Source: Oleidesulfovibrio alaskensis DSM 16109
GTDB taxonomy: Bacteria; Desulfobacterota; Desulfovibrionia; Desulfovibrionales; Desulfovibrionaceae
Reading direction: 5' to 3'
Assembly (NCBI RefSeq): GCF_000482745.1
Contig: NZ_AXWQ01000014.1
Coordinates: 62,001-126,000, forward strand
DNA: 64,000 nt
Shown: piece by piece, positions 15,801-24,158 of the stretch
Layout of the letters: each line of letters starts with the position of its first letter
Numbering within the stretch: the first letter of the stretch is position 1
Notes under the pieces: generated by a model
Database searches by the model: none
What the model saw: the letters and a program-made list of their open reading frames with translations, nothing else
Told to the model about the DNA's origin: nothing
Program-made: the position numbers and the translations under genes

Positions 15801-16967
15801 ATGGTGGATGATTCTTTGTATGCTTTGCGCAAGCTGATTGTGCCCGAAGTGGTCTTCGGTGCCGGAGCGCTCCGTCTGGTGGGTCAGTATGCCGTCAACT
15901 TCAACCTGACGCACTGCCTTGTGGTTACCGATGCCGGTGTGGCGTCGGCGGGATGGAGCGGCAGCGTAGTGGATGCTTTGCAGGCTCACGGAGTCAGTTC
16001 CACTGTATTCAGCGATATTTCCGCCAATCCCCGCGATACCGAGGTGCGCCAAGGGGTTGCCGTGTACCGCGCGGCAGGGTGTGACGGCATTGTGGCTGTG
16101 GGCGGCGGCAGCCCCATGGACTGCGCCAAAGGGATAGGACTGATGGTTTCCGGCGGCAGAGACGTGCTGGAATACGAAGGCGTGGATAAAGTTGAGGTGC
16201 CCGCGCCGCCGCTCATCTGTATTCCCACCACGGCGGGCACCAGTGCCGATGTATCTCAGTTCGCCATTATCAATGACGCGCGACGCAGGTTGAAAATAGC
16301 CATTGTCAGCAAATCCGCTGTGCCTGATCTGGCGCTTGTCGATCCTTCCACCACTCTTTCCATGCCGCCGCGGCTCACCGCATCCACCGGCCTTGATGCC
16401 TTGTGCCATGCGGTGGAGGCCTATTGTTCCACGGTAAGCTCGCCCATGACTGATCTTTTTGCATTGCGCGCCATGCGGCTTATCGGTGCCAATCTGCAGA
16501 ACGTGCTCGACAACCCGCAGGACATGGCCGCGCGGGAAAATATGATGCTGGCATCCATGTATGCGGGGTTTGCATTTTCCAATGCCATACTGGGGGCGGT
16601 TCACGCCATGGCGCACGGTCTGGGGGGGCTGCTGGACATGCCGCACGGAGAGTGCAATGCCATTCTGATGCCCCATGTGGTGCGGGCAAACTGTCAGGTT
16701 GTTCCCGCCCGCTGCGCCGATATTGCGCAGGAACTGGGGTTTGCCGGTGCGCCGTCCGGTGCGGATGCACTGGGTGATTTTTTACATGACAGGCTGCTCG
16801 ATATGCGGCGCAGGGCCGGAGTGACGGCAACGCTGGGCACCATGGGCATGAAGCGTGAAGATATCCCCTCGCTGGCACGCAATGCCATGCACGATGCCTG
16901 CATGCTGACCAACCCCCGCAGGTTTACGCTGCAGGAAGTGGAAGCATTGTATCTGGAAGCGTTTTGA
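15801..16967 (+). CDS. ercA: Iron-containing alcohol dehydrogenase, ErcA-like
   Basis: A group III NAD-dependent alcohol dehydrogenase of 388 aa. Seen: the nucleotide motif 'GGGSPMDCAKG' (101-111), 'PTTAGTSAD' (142-150) and the metal ligands D199, H203 ('TGLDALCHAVEA'), H268 and H282 ('GAVHAMAHGLGG...PHGECN'), with the same 14-residue gap between the last two His as in FucO. It sits 21 bp before a PAS histidine kinase, the ercA-ercS arrangement in which the dehydrogenase tunes ethanol-oxidation signalling in Pseudomonas. The symbol rests on this context. In a sulfate reducer it could instead simply oxidise ethanol. Confidence 0.88.
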   Translation: MVDDSLYALRKLIVPEVVFGAGALRLVGQYAVNFNLTHCLVVTDAGVASAGWSGSVVDALQAHGVSSTVFSDISANPRDTEVRQGVAVYRAAGCDGIVAVGGGSPMDCAKGIGLMVSGGRDVLEYEGVDKVEVPAPPLICIPTTAGTSADVSQFAIINDARRRLKIAIVSKSAVPDLALVDPSTTLSMPPRLTASTGLDALCHAVEAYCSTVSSPMTDLFALRAMRLIGANLQNVLDNPQDMAARENMMLASMYAGFAFSNAILGAVHAMAHGLGGLLDMPHGECNAILMPHVVRANCQVVPARCADIAQELGFAGAPSGADALGDFLHDRLLDMRRRAGVTATLGTMGMKREDIPSLARNAMHDACMLTNPRRFTLQEVEALYLEAF

Positions 16968-16988
16968 AAATGAAATCAAGGGTGCGGC

Positions 16989-19166
16989 ATGATGCAGGAT
17001 TCCACAAAAAAACAGCCCGATCTTCCGCCGGACAGTCAGGGGGGTGAGCACCCGCTCCGTGCCGGACAGGCTATTTCTTCCGGAGCGGCAGATGCAGCGT
17101 CCGGAGGGTCTTCTGCGCCGCAGGAAGACCTGCAGTACCGTGATGCGGTGAGCAGCCTGATAGGGTTGGGCGAAAAGTCGCTGCGCAAGAGTTATTATCC
17201 TGAACTGAGGCGCAAGATTGCTGAGCTGGATGTGTTCCGGCGCATGGTTGACCACGCCAGCGATGCCATGCTGCTGCTGCGGACAGGCCCGCCTCTTGCC
17301 GTCACGCATCTGAATTCTGCCGCGCGCCGTCTGCTGGGGCCGGGACCGGAGGAGGGCGGCAGCATTGATCTGGCGGCGCAGCTGGGCCCCCGTGTGGAAG
17401 CCGCGTTGCTGGCAAGCAGCAAGGGGGGGCGTTCCAAACGCCTGACGCTGCATGTGCAGCAGGCGGACGGAGCCGAACTGGTGCTCGAAGCCTCGTTTTC
17501 GCCCATGCCTTCGGCGGAGGGCGATCCGGGGCAGGTAATCATGGTGGCCCGTGATGTGACAGCGGGGTTCAGGGCCGAACGTTCGCTGCGCGAGAGCGAG
17601 GAACGCTTCCGCGTGGTCTTTGAGCAGTCCATGCAGCATGTGGTTGTTCTTTCTCCCGAAGGTCTTATCCTGCGCGCCAACCAGAGTCTGCTTTCCGAAT
17701 TTGCCATTTCTTTTGACGACCTGCGCGGCCAGCGTCTGAGTGATGCTCCGTGGCTGCGCAATATGCCGGAAATGGCGCGCAATGCCGAATCGGATGTAAG
17801 CAGTGCATCGGCGGGTGTCAGCGTGCGCCGGCTGTATCCTGTACGGCTGCCATCGGGGCAGCTGTTTTTCGACTGTTCTTTCAAACCGGTGCGTGACGAT
17901 GCCGGACGTATTATCCATGTGGTTGTGGAGGCACGCGATATTACCGCGCTGCTGGAGGCAGAGAATGAATCGCGCATGCTGCGCGGGCTGCTGACCAATG
18001 TGGTGGATTCCATGCCTTCGGTGCTGGCTGCGGTTGATGCCGCGGGCAGGGTCATCCAGTGGAACAGAGAGGCCGAACGGCTGACCGGAACATCTGCACG
18101 CGAGGCCATGGGCCGTCCGGTGGAGGCCATGCTGCCGCATGTGGCTTCGCTGCGTTCGATGGTGCGCTACAGCATGGCCGAACAGCGCCCCATGGCCGAG
18201 TCTAAGGTGCCGCGGACGCTGCCCGGCGGAAGGGTCGTTTATGAGGATGTGACAGTGTATCCGTTGTCCACGGGACATGATCAGGGCGCTGTCATCCGCA
18301 TTGACGATGTTTCGGACAAAGTGCTGATGGAACAGACCATGGTGCAGGCGGAAAAGATGCTTTCCGTCGGCGGTCTTGCTGCAGGTATGGCTCACGAAAT
18401 CAACAACCCTCTGGGTGCTGTTGTGCAGGGGCTGCAAAATGTGTTTCGCCGTCTTGATCCTGCGGTTGACCGTAACAGCACTGTGGCGGCCGCGCTGGGG
18501 TGCGATCTGCATGCCATGGATGCATACATGCGCGAGCGGAAAATATACCGTATTCTTGAAGGAATGCGTGAAGCCTCCATGCGGGCGGCAGATATTGTCC
18601 GCAATATGCTCACCTTTTCCCGCAAGTCGGATATGTCGCGCTCTTCGTGCGATCTGCACGCCATGATGGACAGTGTCATTTCACTGGCAGAAGCTGACTA
18701 CGATCTGAAAAAACATTACGACTTCAAAAGAATAAAGCTGGTCCGGCTGTACGAGCCCGTACCGCTTATCGCCTGTAATAAAACAGAGGTGGAGCAGGTG
18801 CTGCTGAACCTGCTGCGTAATGCGGCCCAGTCGTTTTATGCCGTGGGCACCATTGCCGGTTCCGGTACAAAACGGGTGCTGTTGTGCCATGAACCGGTGA
18901 TAACGGTGCGGATACGTAAAGCGGAGCGCTACGTGTATGTGGACGTGGAGGATAACGGACCGGGTATGCCGGAAGATGTGACCCTGCGCGTGTTCGAGCC
19001 GTTTTTCACAACCAAGGCACCGGGCGCGGGCACGGGGCTGGGGTTGTCCGTTTCTTATTTTATCATCACCCGAAATCATAAAGGCACCATGACGGTGACA
19101 TCGGCGCCGGGCAGAGGCAGCTGTTTTACCGTGGGGCTGCCGCATAACGGCAGCACGCCGGAGTGA
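16989..19166 (+). CDS. PAS-domain sensor histidine kinase
   Basis: 725 aa, soluble (no membrane segment). After an unstructured N-terminal 60 residues come three PAS-like domains (about 80-190, 200-320 and 330-450), then HisKA with 'AGMAHEINNPLGA' (phospho-acceptor H469) and an ATPase domain with N box 'LLNLLRNAAQS', 'DNGPGM' and 'GTGLGLS'. All kinase boxes are intact. It lacks a receiver domain, and no response regulator is adjacent. Co-transcription with the Fe-alcohol dehydrogenase is likely (21-bp gap). A cytoplasmic redox or metabolic signal is the probable input (inference). Confidence 0.93.
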   Translation: MMQDSTKKQPDLPPDSQGGEHPLRAGQAISSGAADAASGGSSAPQEDLQYRDAVSSLIGLGEKSLRKSYYPELRRKIAELDVFRRMVDHASDAMLLLRTGPPLAVTHLNSAARRLLGPGPEEGGSIDLAAQLGPRVEAALLASSKGGRSKRLTLHVQQADGAELVLEASFSPMPSAEGDPGQVIMVARDVTAGFRAERSLRESEERFRVVFEQSMQHVVVLSPEGLILRANQSLLSEFAISFDDLRGQRLSDAPWLRNMPEMARNAESDVSSASAGVSVRRLYPVRLPSGQLFFDCSFKPVRDDAGRIIHVVVEARDITALLEAENESRMLRGLLTNVVDSMPSVLAAVDAAGRVIQWNREAERLTGTSAREAMGRPVEAMLPHVASLRSMVRYSMAEQRPMAESKVPRTLPGGRVVYEDVTVYPLSTGHDQGAVIRIDDVSDKVLMEQTMVQAEKMLSVGGLAAGMAHEINNPLGAVVQGLQNVFRRLDPAVDRNSTVAAALGCDLHAMDAYMRERKIYRILEGMREASMRAADIVRNMLTFSRKSDMSRSSCDLHAMMDSVISLAEADYDLKKHYDFKRIKLVRLYEPVPLIACNKTEVEQVLLNLLRNAAQSFYAVGTIAGSGTKRVLLCHEPVITVRIRKAERYVYVDVEDNGPGMPEDVTLRVFEPFFTTKAPGAGTGLGLSVSYFIITRNHKGTMTVTSAPGRGSCFTVGLPHNGSTPE

Positions 19167-19189
19167 ATTGAGCGGTCCGTCACCGGCGC

Positions 19190-21532
19190 TCAGCGTGAGG
19201 CACTGTCGTATCTGCGGTTGCGTTTGCAGCGGTACATGGCGTGGTCGGCGTGGCTGATAATCTGGTCCACGTCGGTGGCGTCGTCGGGGCAGACGGCAAT
19301 GCCGATGGAGCCTGAAACAACACGCACGGTGCCGTTCAGGTTTATGGGGGTGCTGATGGCGGCGGAAACCCGTTCGGATGCGTGCGCCAGATCTTCGTTA
19401 CTGCGGATATCGTGCAGCAGAACGATGAACTCGTCTCCGCCGATCCGTGCGCATGTGTCCACCTCGCGCAGACTCTGGCGCAGTCTTTCAGCTACGGTGC
19501 GCAACACATGGTCGCCTGCTTCATGGCCCAGAGTGTCATTTATCTCTTTAAAATCATTAAGGTCGATGAACAGAACGGCAAAACGGACCCCGTTTCTTTT
19601 GCTCATGGCAACGGAACGGCGCAGTCTGTCCATGAAAAGCCGTCTGTTGGGCAGCCCCGTCAGGCCGTCGTGCATGGCCAGATGCCGGATATGCTCTTCG
19701 CTGCGTTTTTGTTCCGTGATGTCTTCCAGCACCAGAACTATGTTGGCCGGATGTCCGTCGTTGTCCACCACGGGAGCAACGGAAACAGACAGCCAGCGGT
19801 CATCGCCGTCCTTGCGCGGGCTTTTTATCTCCTGCCGCCAGCGCTCACCTTTGTGCAGCGCCTCCCATACCGGTGCCGAGCTTTCAGGGTCGGCCAGCAG
19901 CGGCAGCGGCCTGCCCTGCAGTTCGTGCAGCGTAAAGCCGGTTATTTCTTCGTAACGCGGGTTCAGGTGCACGGTGTTTCCGGCAGGGTCGGTGACCACC
20001 ACGGCCACGGAACTCTGTTCCAGCGCTTCCGACAGCATGCGGATGCGGCTTTCCTGAGCGCGCCGCTGTGAGATATCGCGGGCGATACCCACCGTACCCA
20101 CGGCCACGGTGTTGCCCGAAGCGTCTTTTTCCATGATGGGACGTTTGATGATATCGGCCCAGATGGAGACCCCTCCGGCACCGGCAAGCCACTGGTCGTA
20201 TCGCAGGTCGGCCAGCCTTGTCATGGCGTCGGCATCGCTCTGCCGCTGGTTGGCGGCAAGTTCGCCCGGCCACAGGTCTTCGTCTGTCCTGCCGGGAACA
20301 TCCAGCGGGTCGCGGTGCAGAAAATCGGCAAAGGCCTGATTGACGGCCAGATACACACTGCCTGCGTCCTTGATCCATGCCATGTCGGGCAGTCCGTCCA
20401 GCAGGGCGTGCAGCTGCCGTTCGTATGCTCTCAGGTTGGTTATGTCGGCCGAAATACCCAGTACGCCCTGCGGTTGTCCGTTGGCATCCAGCAGAGGCAC
20501 TTTGCTCACCAGCCCTATGACTGTTCTGCCGTCATGCAGCGGAATGGTGCGTTCGGCATTGATAACCGGACGGCCTGTGTCCAGCACTTCCTGTTCTTCG
20601 CGCAGTATGGCGCCGCCGAGGACGGCGGACATGCCCAGATCGGTGTCGGTGAGCCCCAGTATGTCGTTGACAGAAGCGTTGAACAGGTTGCGGGCATACA
20701 GTTCGTTGGCTCCCAGATACCTGCTGTTTCTGTCTTTCCAGAAGACATGGTAGGGAATGTGCGCGAGAACGTTTTCCAGCAGGGATGTTTTTTCCGCCAG
20801 CTGTTCCTGCAGCCGGTGATGGTCGCTTATGTCACGGGCAATGGCGATGGCGCAGGAAAACCCCTCCAGCTGGACATGGCGGGCGGAGATGAGCACATGG
20901 TGAGGTGTGCCGCCGCCGTCGTGCATGACGGCGGGCAGGTTGCTCACACTGCCTTCGCGCTCCAGCATCAGTTCAAACCTGTTGCGTGCACCGTTGCCCC
21001 ATTCCAGCAGACTGTCCAGAGATTCGCCCAGCAGCTGCCCCCAGTCGCGGGCAAGCAGGCGCTGCAGGCTTTCATTGACGTCCAGCACCAGCCCGGTGTG
21101 CAGATTGACCACCATTATGGGATCCGGCGTGGCGTGAAAGGTGGCCTGAAATTTTGCTTCACCGCGGCGCGAGGCAATGTCGGAAAGGGCGCTGTCCGCC
21201 TGCTTGCGCAGGTGGGCGCGCTCACGCTCCGCTTCTGCAAGGCGTCTGCGCAGCTGATGGTGGTTTTCTTCCAGCGAACTGAGCTGGGCTGCTGTGCGCG
21301 CGTGTTCGCGCAGCTGCTTTGTCCACGCGGCGCGCATCTGCAGCCATGCGGCGATACCGCACAGAGTTGCGGCACAACCACCGGCCAACGGCGGCAGCAA
21401 AGCAAAAAGTGCCCCGCTTTCCGGTATTCCGGCAAGGCGCAGAAAAAGAGCAGCTCCCAGCGATGCTGTAATGGCGATAAGCAGCACGGCGGCGCAGATA
21501 AACGCAATGCGTTTTCCCGTTCCGTGCTGCAC
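19190..21532 (-). CDS. Membrane diguanylate cyclase with four PAS domains
   Basis: 780 aa. Two transmembrane helices (about 8-30 and 38-62) with a very short outside loop precede a coiled coil (about 65-115), four PAS/PAC domains (about 120-610) and a C-terminal GGDEF domain. The catalytic motif is GGDEF (698-702) and the inhibitory RXXD site is intact (R689-D692, five residues before it). It should make c-di-GMP from GTP with product inhibition. No EAL domain is present. Convergent with the histidine kinase gene (23-bp gap). Confidence 0.93.
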   Translation of the reverse strand: MQHGTGKRIAFICAAVLLIAITASLGAALFLRLAGIPESGALFALLPPLAGGCAATLCGIAAWLQMRAAWTKQLREHARTAAQLSSLEENHHQLRRRLAEAERERAHLRKQADSALSDIASRRGEAKFQATFHATPDPIMVVNLHTGLVLDVNESLQRLLARDWGQLLGESLDSLLEWGNGARNRFELMLEREGSVSNLPAVMHDGGGTPHHVLISARHVQLEGFSCAIAIARDISDHHRLQEQLAEKTSLLENVLAHIPYHVFWKDRNSRYLGANELYARNLFNASVNDILGLTDTDLGMSAVLGGAILREEQEVLDTGRPVINAERTIPLHDGRTVIGLVSKVPLLDANGQPQGVLGISADITNLRAYERQLHALLDGLPDMAWIKDAGSVYLAVNQAFADFLHRDPLDVPGRTDEDLWPGELAANQRQSDADAMTRLADLRYDQWLAGAGGVSIWADIIKRPIMEKDASGNTVAVGTVGIARDISQRRAQESRIRMLSEALEQSSVAVVVTDPAGNTVHLNPRYEEITGFTLHELQGRPLPLLADPESSAPVWEALHKGERWRQEIKSPRKDGDDRWLSVSVAPVVDNDGHPANIVLVLEDITEQKRSEEHIRHLAMHDGLTGLPNRRLFMDRLRRSVAMSKRNGVRFAVLFIDLNDFKEINDTLGHEAGDHVLRTVAERLRQSLREVDTCARIGGDEFIVLLHDIRSNEDLAHASERVSAAISTPINLNGTVRVVSGSIGIAVCPDDATDVDQIISHADHAMYRCKRNRRYDSASR

Positions 21533-21846
21533 GGCGGACCTGTTGATACCTTCCCCCGCTCCCGCCAGACTTCACCGCCTCCCGTCCCCATGACTGTGCG
21601 GCGGCCTGTCGGGATGAATTTCCGGTTGCGGCCGTTCCCCCGCGGACGTCAGGTGCAGCCGGACACTATCGGCATATCATGTAGCAGCCGTGTGTTCAAG
21701 ATATACAGAGACAGTGCAGTATATGGTGCGCAGGTACAGTATGCCGACTGTACCTGCCATGCTGTGTGCTTCATGCGGCAGATGCGGCTGCATGCTGTGC
21801 CCTGCTGGTGCGCGTGCACGTTCGTGCTGCCGGCATCTACTTTTTT
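21533..21846. other. Intergenic region with one strong hairpin
   Basis: Contains GCAGGTACAGT / ACTGTACCTGC, a perfect 11-bp stem (21730-21757) with a 6-nt loop and no T-run. It lies past the 3' end of the TPR lipoprotein gene and upstream of the cyclase gene. No gene recognised. Confidence 0.55.
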
Positions 21847-22431
21847 TCAGGGGCATATGTTCTGTCTGCGGGCCGACTCAAGCCCTGTGCAGTCGCCCGT
21901 GGAGCATCCGTTTTCAAAGTCGCTGCATGCTCCGGCGGCGTCTCCCAGCACCAGTTTTGCGCCGCCTCTGATGTTCCATGCCTGATTATACGCGGTGTCA
22001 TATTCCAGCGCGCGCGTTGTGTCGCGCACCGCGCCTATGGCGTTGCCCATGCGCAGCATTACAAGACCGCGCCATGTATAGCTTTCGGCCGAAGGCTTCA
22101 GCCGTACGGCCTGTGTCATGTCGTCAAAGGCTTTTTCCCACCGTTTCTGTTCGCTGTAGGCAAGCCCCCGCCGCAGAAGCGCTTCGGCATAGTCAGGCTC
22201 GGCCTCCAGCGCCTTGTTCAGGTATTCCACTGCTTTTTCGGGGTCGCTGCAGGTATTGTCCTTCCACAGCACATGGGCCATGGCATACCATTTTTCCGCG
22301 TCCTGCGAATGGGTACCGCTCATGCCCATGGGGTTGAAGCGCGGCAGTTCCGGCTCTTCGCGCCCGCCGCATGCCGTCAGCAGCAGTGCGGCGCACAGGG
22401 TCAGCAGCAGTGCGGTTTTGTGTGCGGTCAT
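21847..22431 (-). CDS. TPR-repeat lipoprotein
   Basis: 194 aa with a lipoprotein signal, lipobox at C21 ('LLTAC'). Residues about 45-170 contain three to four tetratricopeptide-like helix pairs ('AVEYLNKALEAEPDYAEALLRRGLAYSEQ' region, 'AFDDMTQAVRLKP', 'AVRDTTRALEYD'), which mediate protein-protein contacts in the periplasm. Five cysteines in the C-terminal third may form disulfides. Start at 22431 with AGGAG upstream; the frame opens earlier without a ribosome site. Partner unknown. Confidence 0.85.
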   Translation of the reverse strand: MTAHKTALLLTLCAALLLTACGGREEPELPRFNPMGMSGTHSQDAEKWYAMAHVLWKDNTCSDPEKAVEYLNKALEAEPDYAEALLRRGLAYSEQKRWEKAFDDMTQAVRLKPSAESYTWRGLVMLRMGNAIGAVRDTTRALEYDTAYNQAWNIRGGAKLVLGDAAGACSDFENGCSTGDCTGLESARRQNICP

Positions 22432-22691
22432 GGATATTGCTCCTGCGCGGCAGGTGCCGCGGTATATGTTCTGTGCCGGACACACGCTAGCCTAACAGCC
22501 GCCGGCAGGCAATGCAGGGCTTTTATCCGGTGCATGCACGGTTGTACATCGCGCCGTATTATGTGCTATGGCAGAGCATCTGCAATGTCGGCTACGTTGC
22601 CGCCGTCACTGCGGCGGCTGTGTTCATTACCTGTTCCGCCATGCTGCCTGCGGGCAGCGGCGGGGCGGATTTATCCCGCAAGGAGAGTAAA

Positions 22692-23279
22692 ATGGCTGAA
22701 AAACGTATTCTGATGCTGGTGGGTGATTTTGTGGAAGACTATGAGGCTATGGTGCCTTTTCAGATGCTGGGTATGGTCGGGCATACCGTGCACGCCGTGT
22801 GCCCCGGTAAAAAAGCCGGTGAAACGGTTAAAACCGCGGTGCACGATTTTGAAGGCGACCAGACCTATACGGAAAAGCCCGGACACAACTTTATGCTGAA
22901 CTGCGATTTTGACAGCGTTGATGTGGCGCACTATGACGCGCTGGTTGTTCCCGGCGGCCGTGCACCGGAATATATCCGGCTCAACGCACGGGTTATTGAG
23001 ATTGTGCGGCAGTTTGACAAGGCCCGCAAGCCCATAGCAGCCGTGTGCCACGGACAGCAGGTGCTGGTGACCGCAGGCGTGCTGCAGGGGCACACCTGCA
23101 CGGCTTATCCCGCGGTAAAGCCTGACGTGGAGGCGGCGGGCGCCACATGGTGCGAGGTGAACGACACAGCTTCGAACGCCTGCGTCAGCGGGCATGTTGT
23201 CACTGCGCCTGCGTGGCCTGCCCACCCCGAATGGATGCGCAAGTTTCTGGAGGTACTGGGAACCCGCATTGAGCCGTAA
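22692..23279 (+). CDS. DJ-1/PfpI-family protein
   Basis: 195 aa of the class-I amidotransferase-like DJ-1/PfpI superfamily. Seen: 'RILMLVGDFVEDYE' at the N-terminus, 'ALVVPGGRAPEYI' (83-95) and the nucleophile elbow 'AVCHGQQVL' with C119-H120. Members are proteases, deglycases or chaperones; the activity here is unknown. The start at 22692 has AAGGAG directly upstream. A strong terminator separates it from the convergent flavoprotein gene. Confidence 0.9.
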   Translation: MAEKRILMLVGDFVEDYEAMVPFQMLGMVGHTVHAVCPGKKAGETVKTAVHDFEGDQTYTEKPGHNFMLNCDFDSVDVAHYDALVVPGGRAPEYIRLNARVIEIVRQFDKARKPIAAVCHGQQVLVTAGVLQGHTCTAYPAVKPDVEAAGATWCEVNDTASNACVSGHVVTAPAWPAHPEWMRKFLEVLGTRIEP

Positions 23280-23300
23280 TTTTATTACCGGTAGATAAGA

Positions 23301-23327
23301 GGCGGGCAGCACGGCTGCCCGCCTTTT
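23301..23327. terminator. Shared terminator between convergent genes
   Basis: GGCGGGCAGC / GCTGCCCGCC perfect 10-bp stem, 3-nt loop and four T on the plus strand. Confidence 0.8.
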
Positions 23328-23349
23328 CATGTATTCACCTTGACGGAGG

Positions 23350-23973
23350 CTAGGCTTCGCCCTCGCCGGGGCCGGAAGCGACAGGATACTCGCCGCGCAC
23401 CGGTGCGGTGGCCCGTCCGAGCCAGTCAATGGTCCTGCCCAGATGATCCATGTTACCCATGCCTTCGGCATCGCCGGAGACTTCGCCTTTGTGCAGGCCG
23501 TAGCCCAGATTCCAGTACACGGAACCGGGAACGATCATCTGCGACATCATGAACATGTGGTTGATGCTGTCAAAAACGTGGATGCCGCCGCCTCTGCGCA
23601 CAGCTACCACAGCGGCCCCTATCTTGCCGCGCAGCAGATGTCCGTTGGCAATGGAGACAAGACCTGTTCTGTCGAGAACGGCCTTCATTTCGGATGAGAC
23701 ATCGGCAAAGTATGTGGGCGACCCCATGATGATTGCGTCGGCGCGGAAAATTTTTTCCGCCAGATCATTGAACAGGTCGGTCGTGACGGAACACCGCCCG
23801 TCTTTATTTTCAAAACACTTGTAGCAGGCTATGCAGCCCCGTACCGGTTTGCCGCCCACGCGGACAAGTTCCGTTTCCCATCCTGCTTTTTCCAGCGGGG
23901 CCAGAGTCTGGCGCAGCAGGGTTTCCGTATTGCCGCCTTTGCGGGGACTGCCGTTGATGGCTATGGCGTACAT
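23350..23973 (-). CDS. NADPH-dependent FMN reductase / iron-sulfur flavoprotein-like
   Basis: 207 aa. The flavodoxin-like fold starts 'AIAINGSPRKGGNTETLL' (FMN phosphate loop). A cysteine cluster follows at C47-X2-C50-X2-C53-X7-C61, and 'MGSPTYFADVSSEMKAVLDR' is the second FMN-contacting segment. The compact cysteine motif is that of iron-sulfur flavoproteins (Isf) of anaerobes, which pass electrons between ferredoxin and O2 or peroxide; that role is inferred here. The start at 23973 follows AAGGAG. Confidence 0.87.
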   Translation of the reverse strand: MYAIAINGSPRKGGNTETLLRQTLAPLEKAGWETELVRVGGKPVRGCIACYKCFENKDGRCSVTTDLFNDLAEKIFRADAIIMGSPTYFADVSSEMKAVLDRTGLVSIANGHLLRGKIGAAVVAVRRGGGIHVFDSINHMFMMSQMIVPGSVYWNLGYGLHKGEVSGDAEGMGNMDHLGRTIDWLGRATAPVRGEYPVASGPGEGEA

Positions 23974-24158
23974 GCTGTTCTCCTTGTTGCGGCGGGTGCC
24001 GCGTTGCGTTTGCATATGCCGGTCTGCGGCACAGGCGCAGGGCATGGTTTCCATAGTATATGCGGCCCGCTTTCTGGCAAGTACTGAATTAAAAGTGCGT
24101 GAGTATGCCGCAGGTAACCACGGATATCACCATGACGGCGTAAAAGACGCAGCGGCGG

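Noticed and set aside
16782..18659. 625-codon minus-strand frame opposite the histidine kinase
   Set aside because: Antisense shadow with His/Gln/Arg-rich product; the kinase on the plus strand has every catalytic box.
20315..21985. 556-codon frame opposite the 4-PAS cyclase
   Set aside because: Antisense of a clear GGDEF/PAS gene; the product is rich in His, Gln and Cys and lacks domains.
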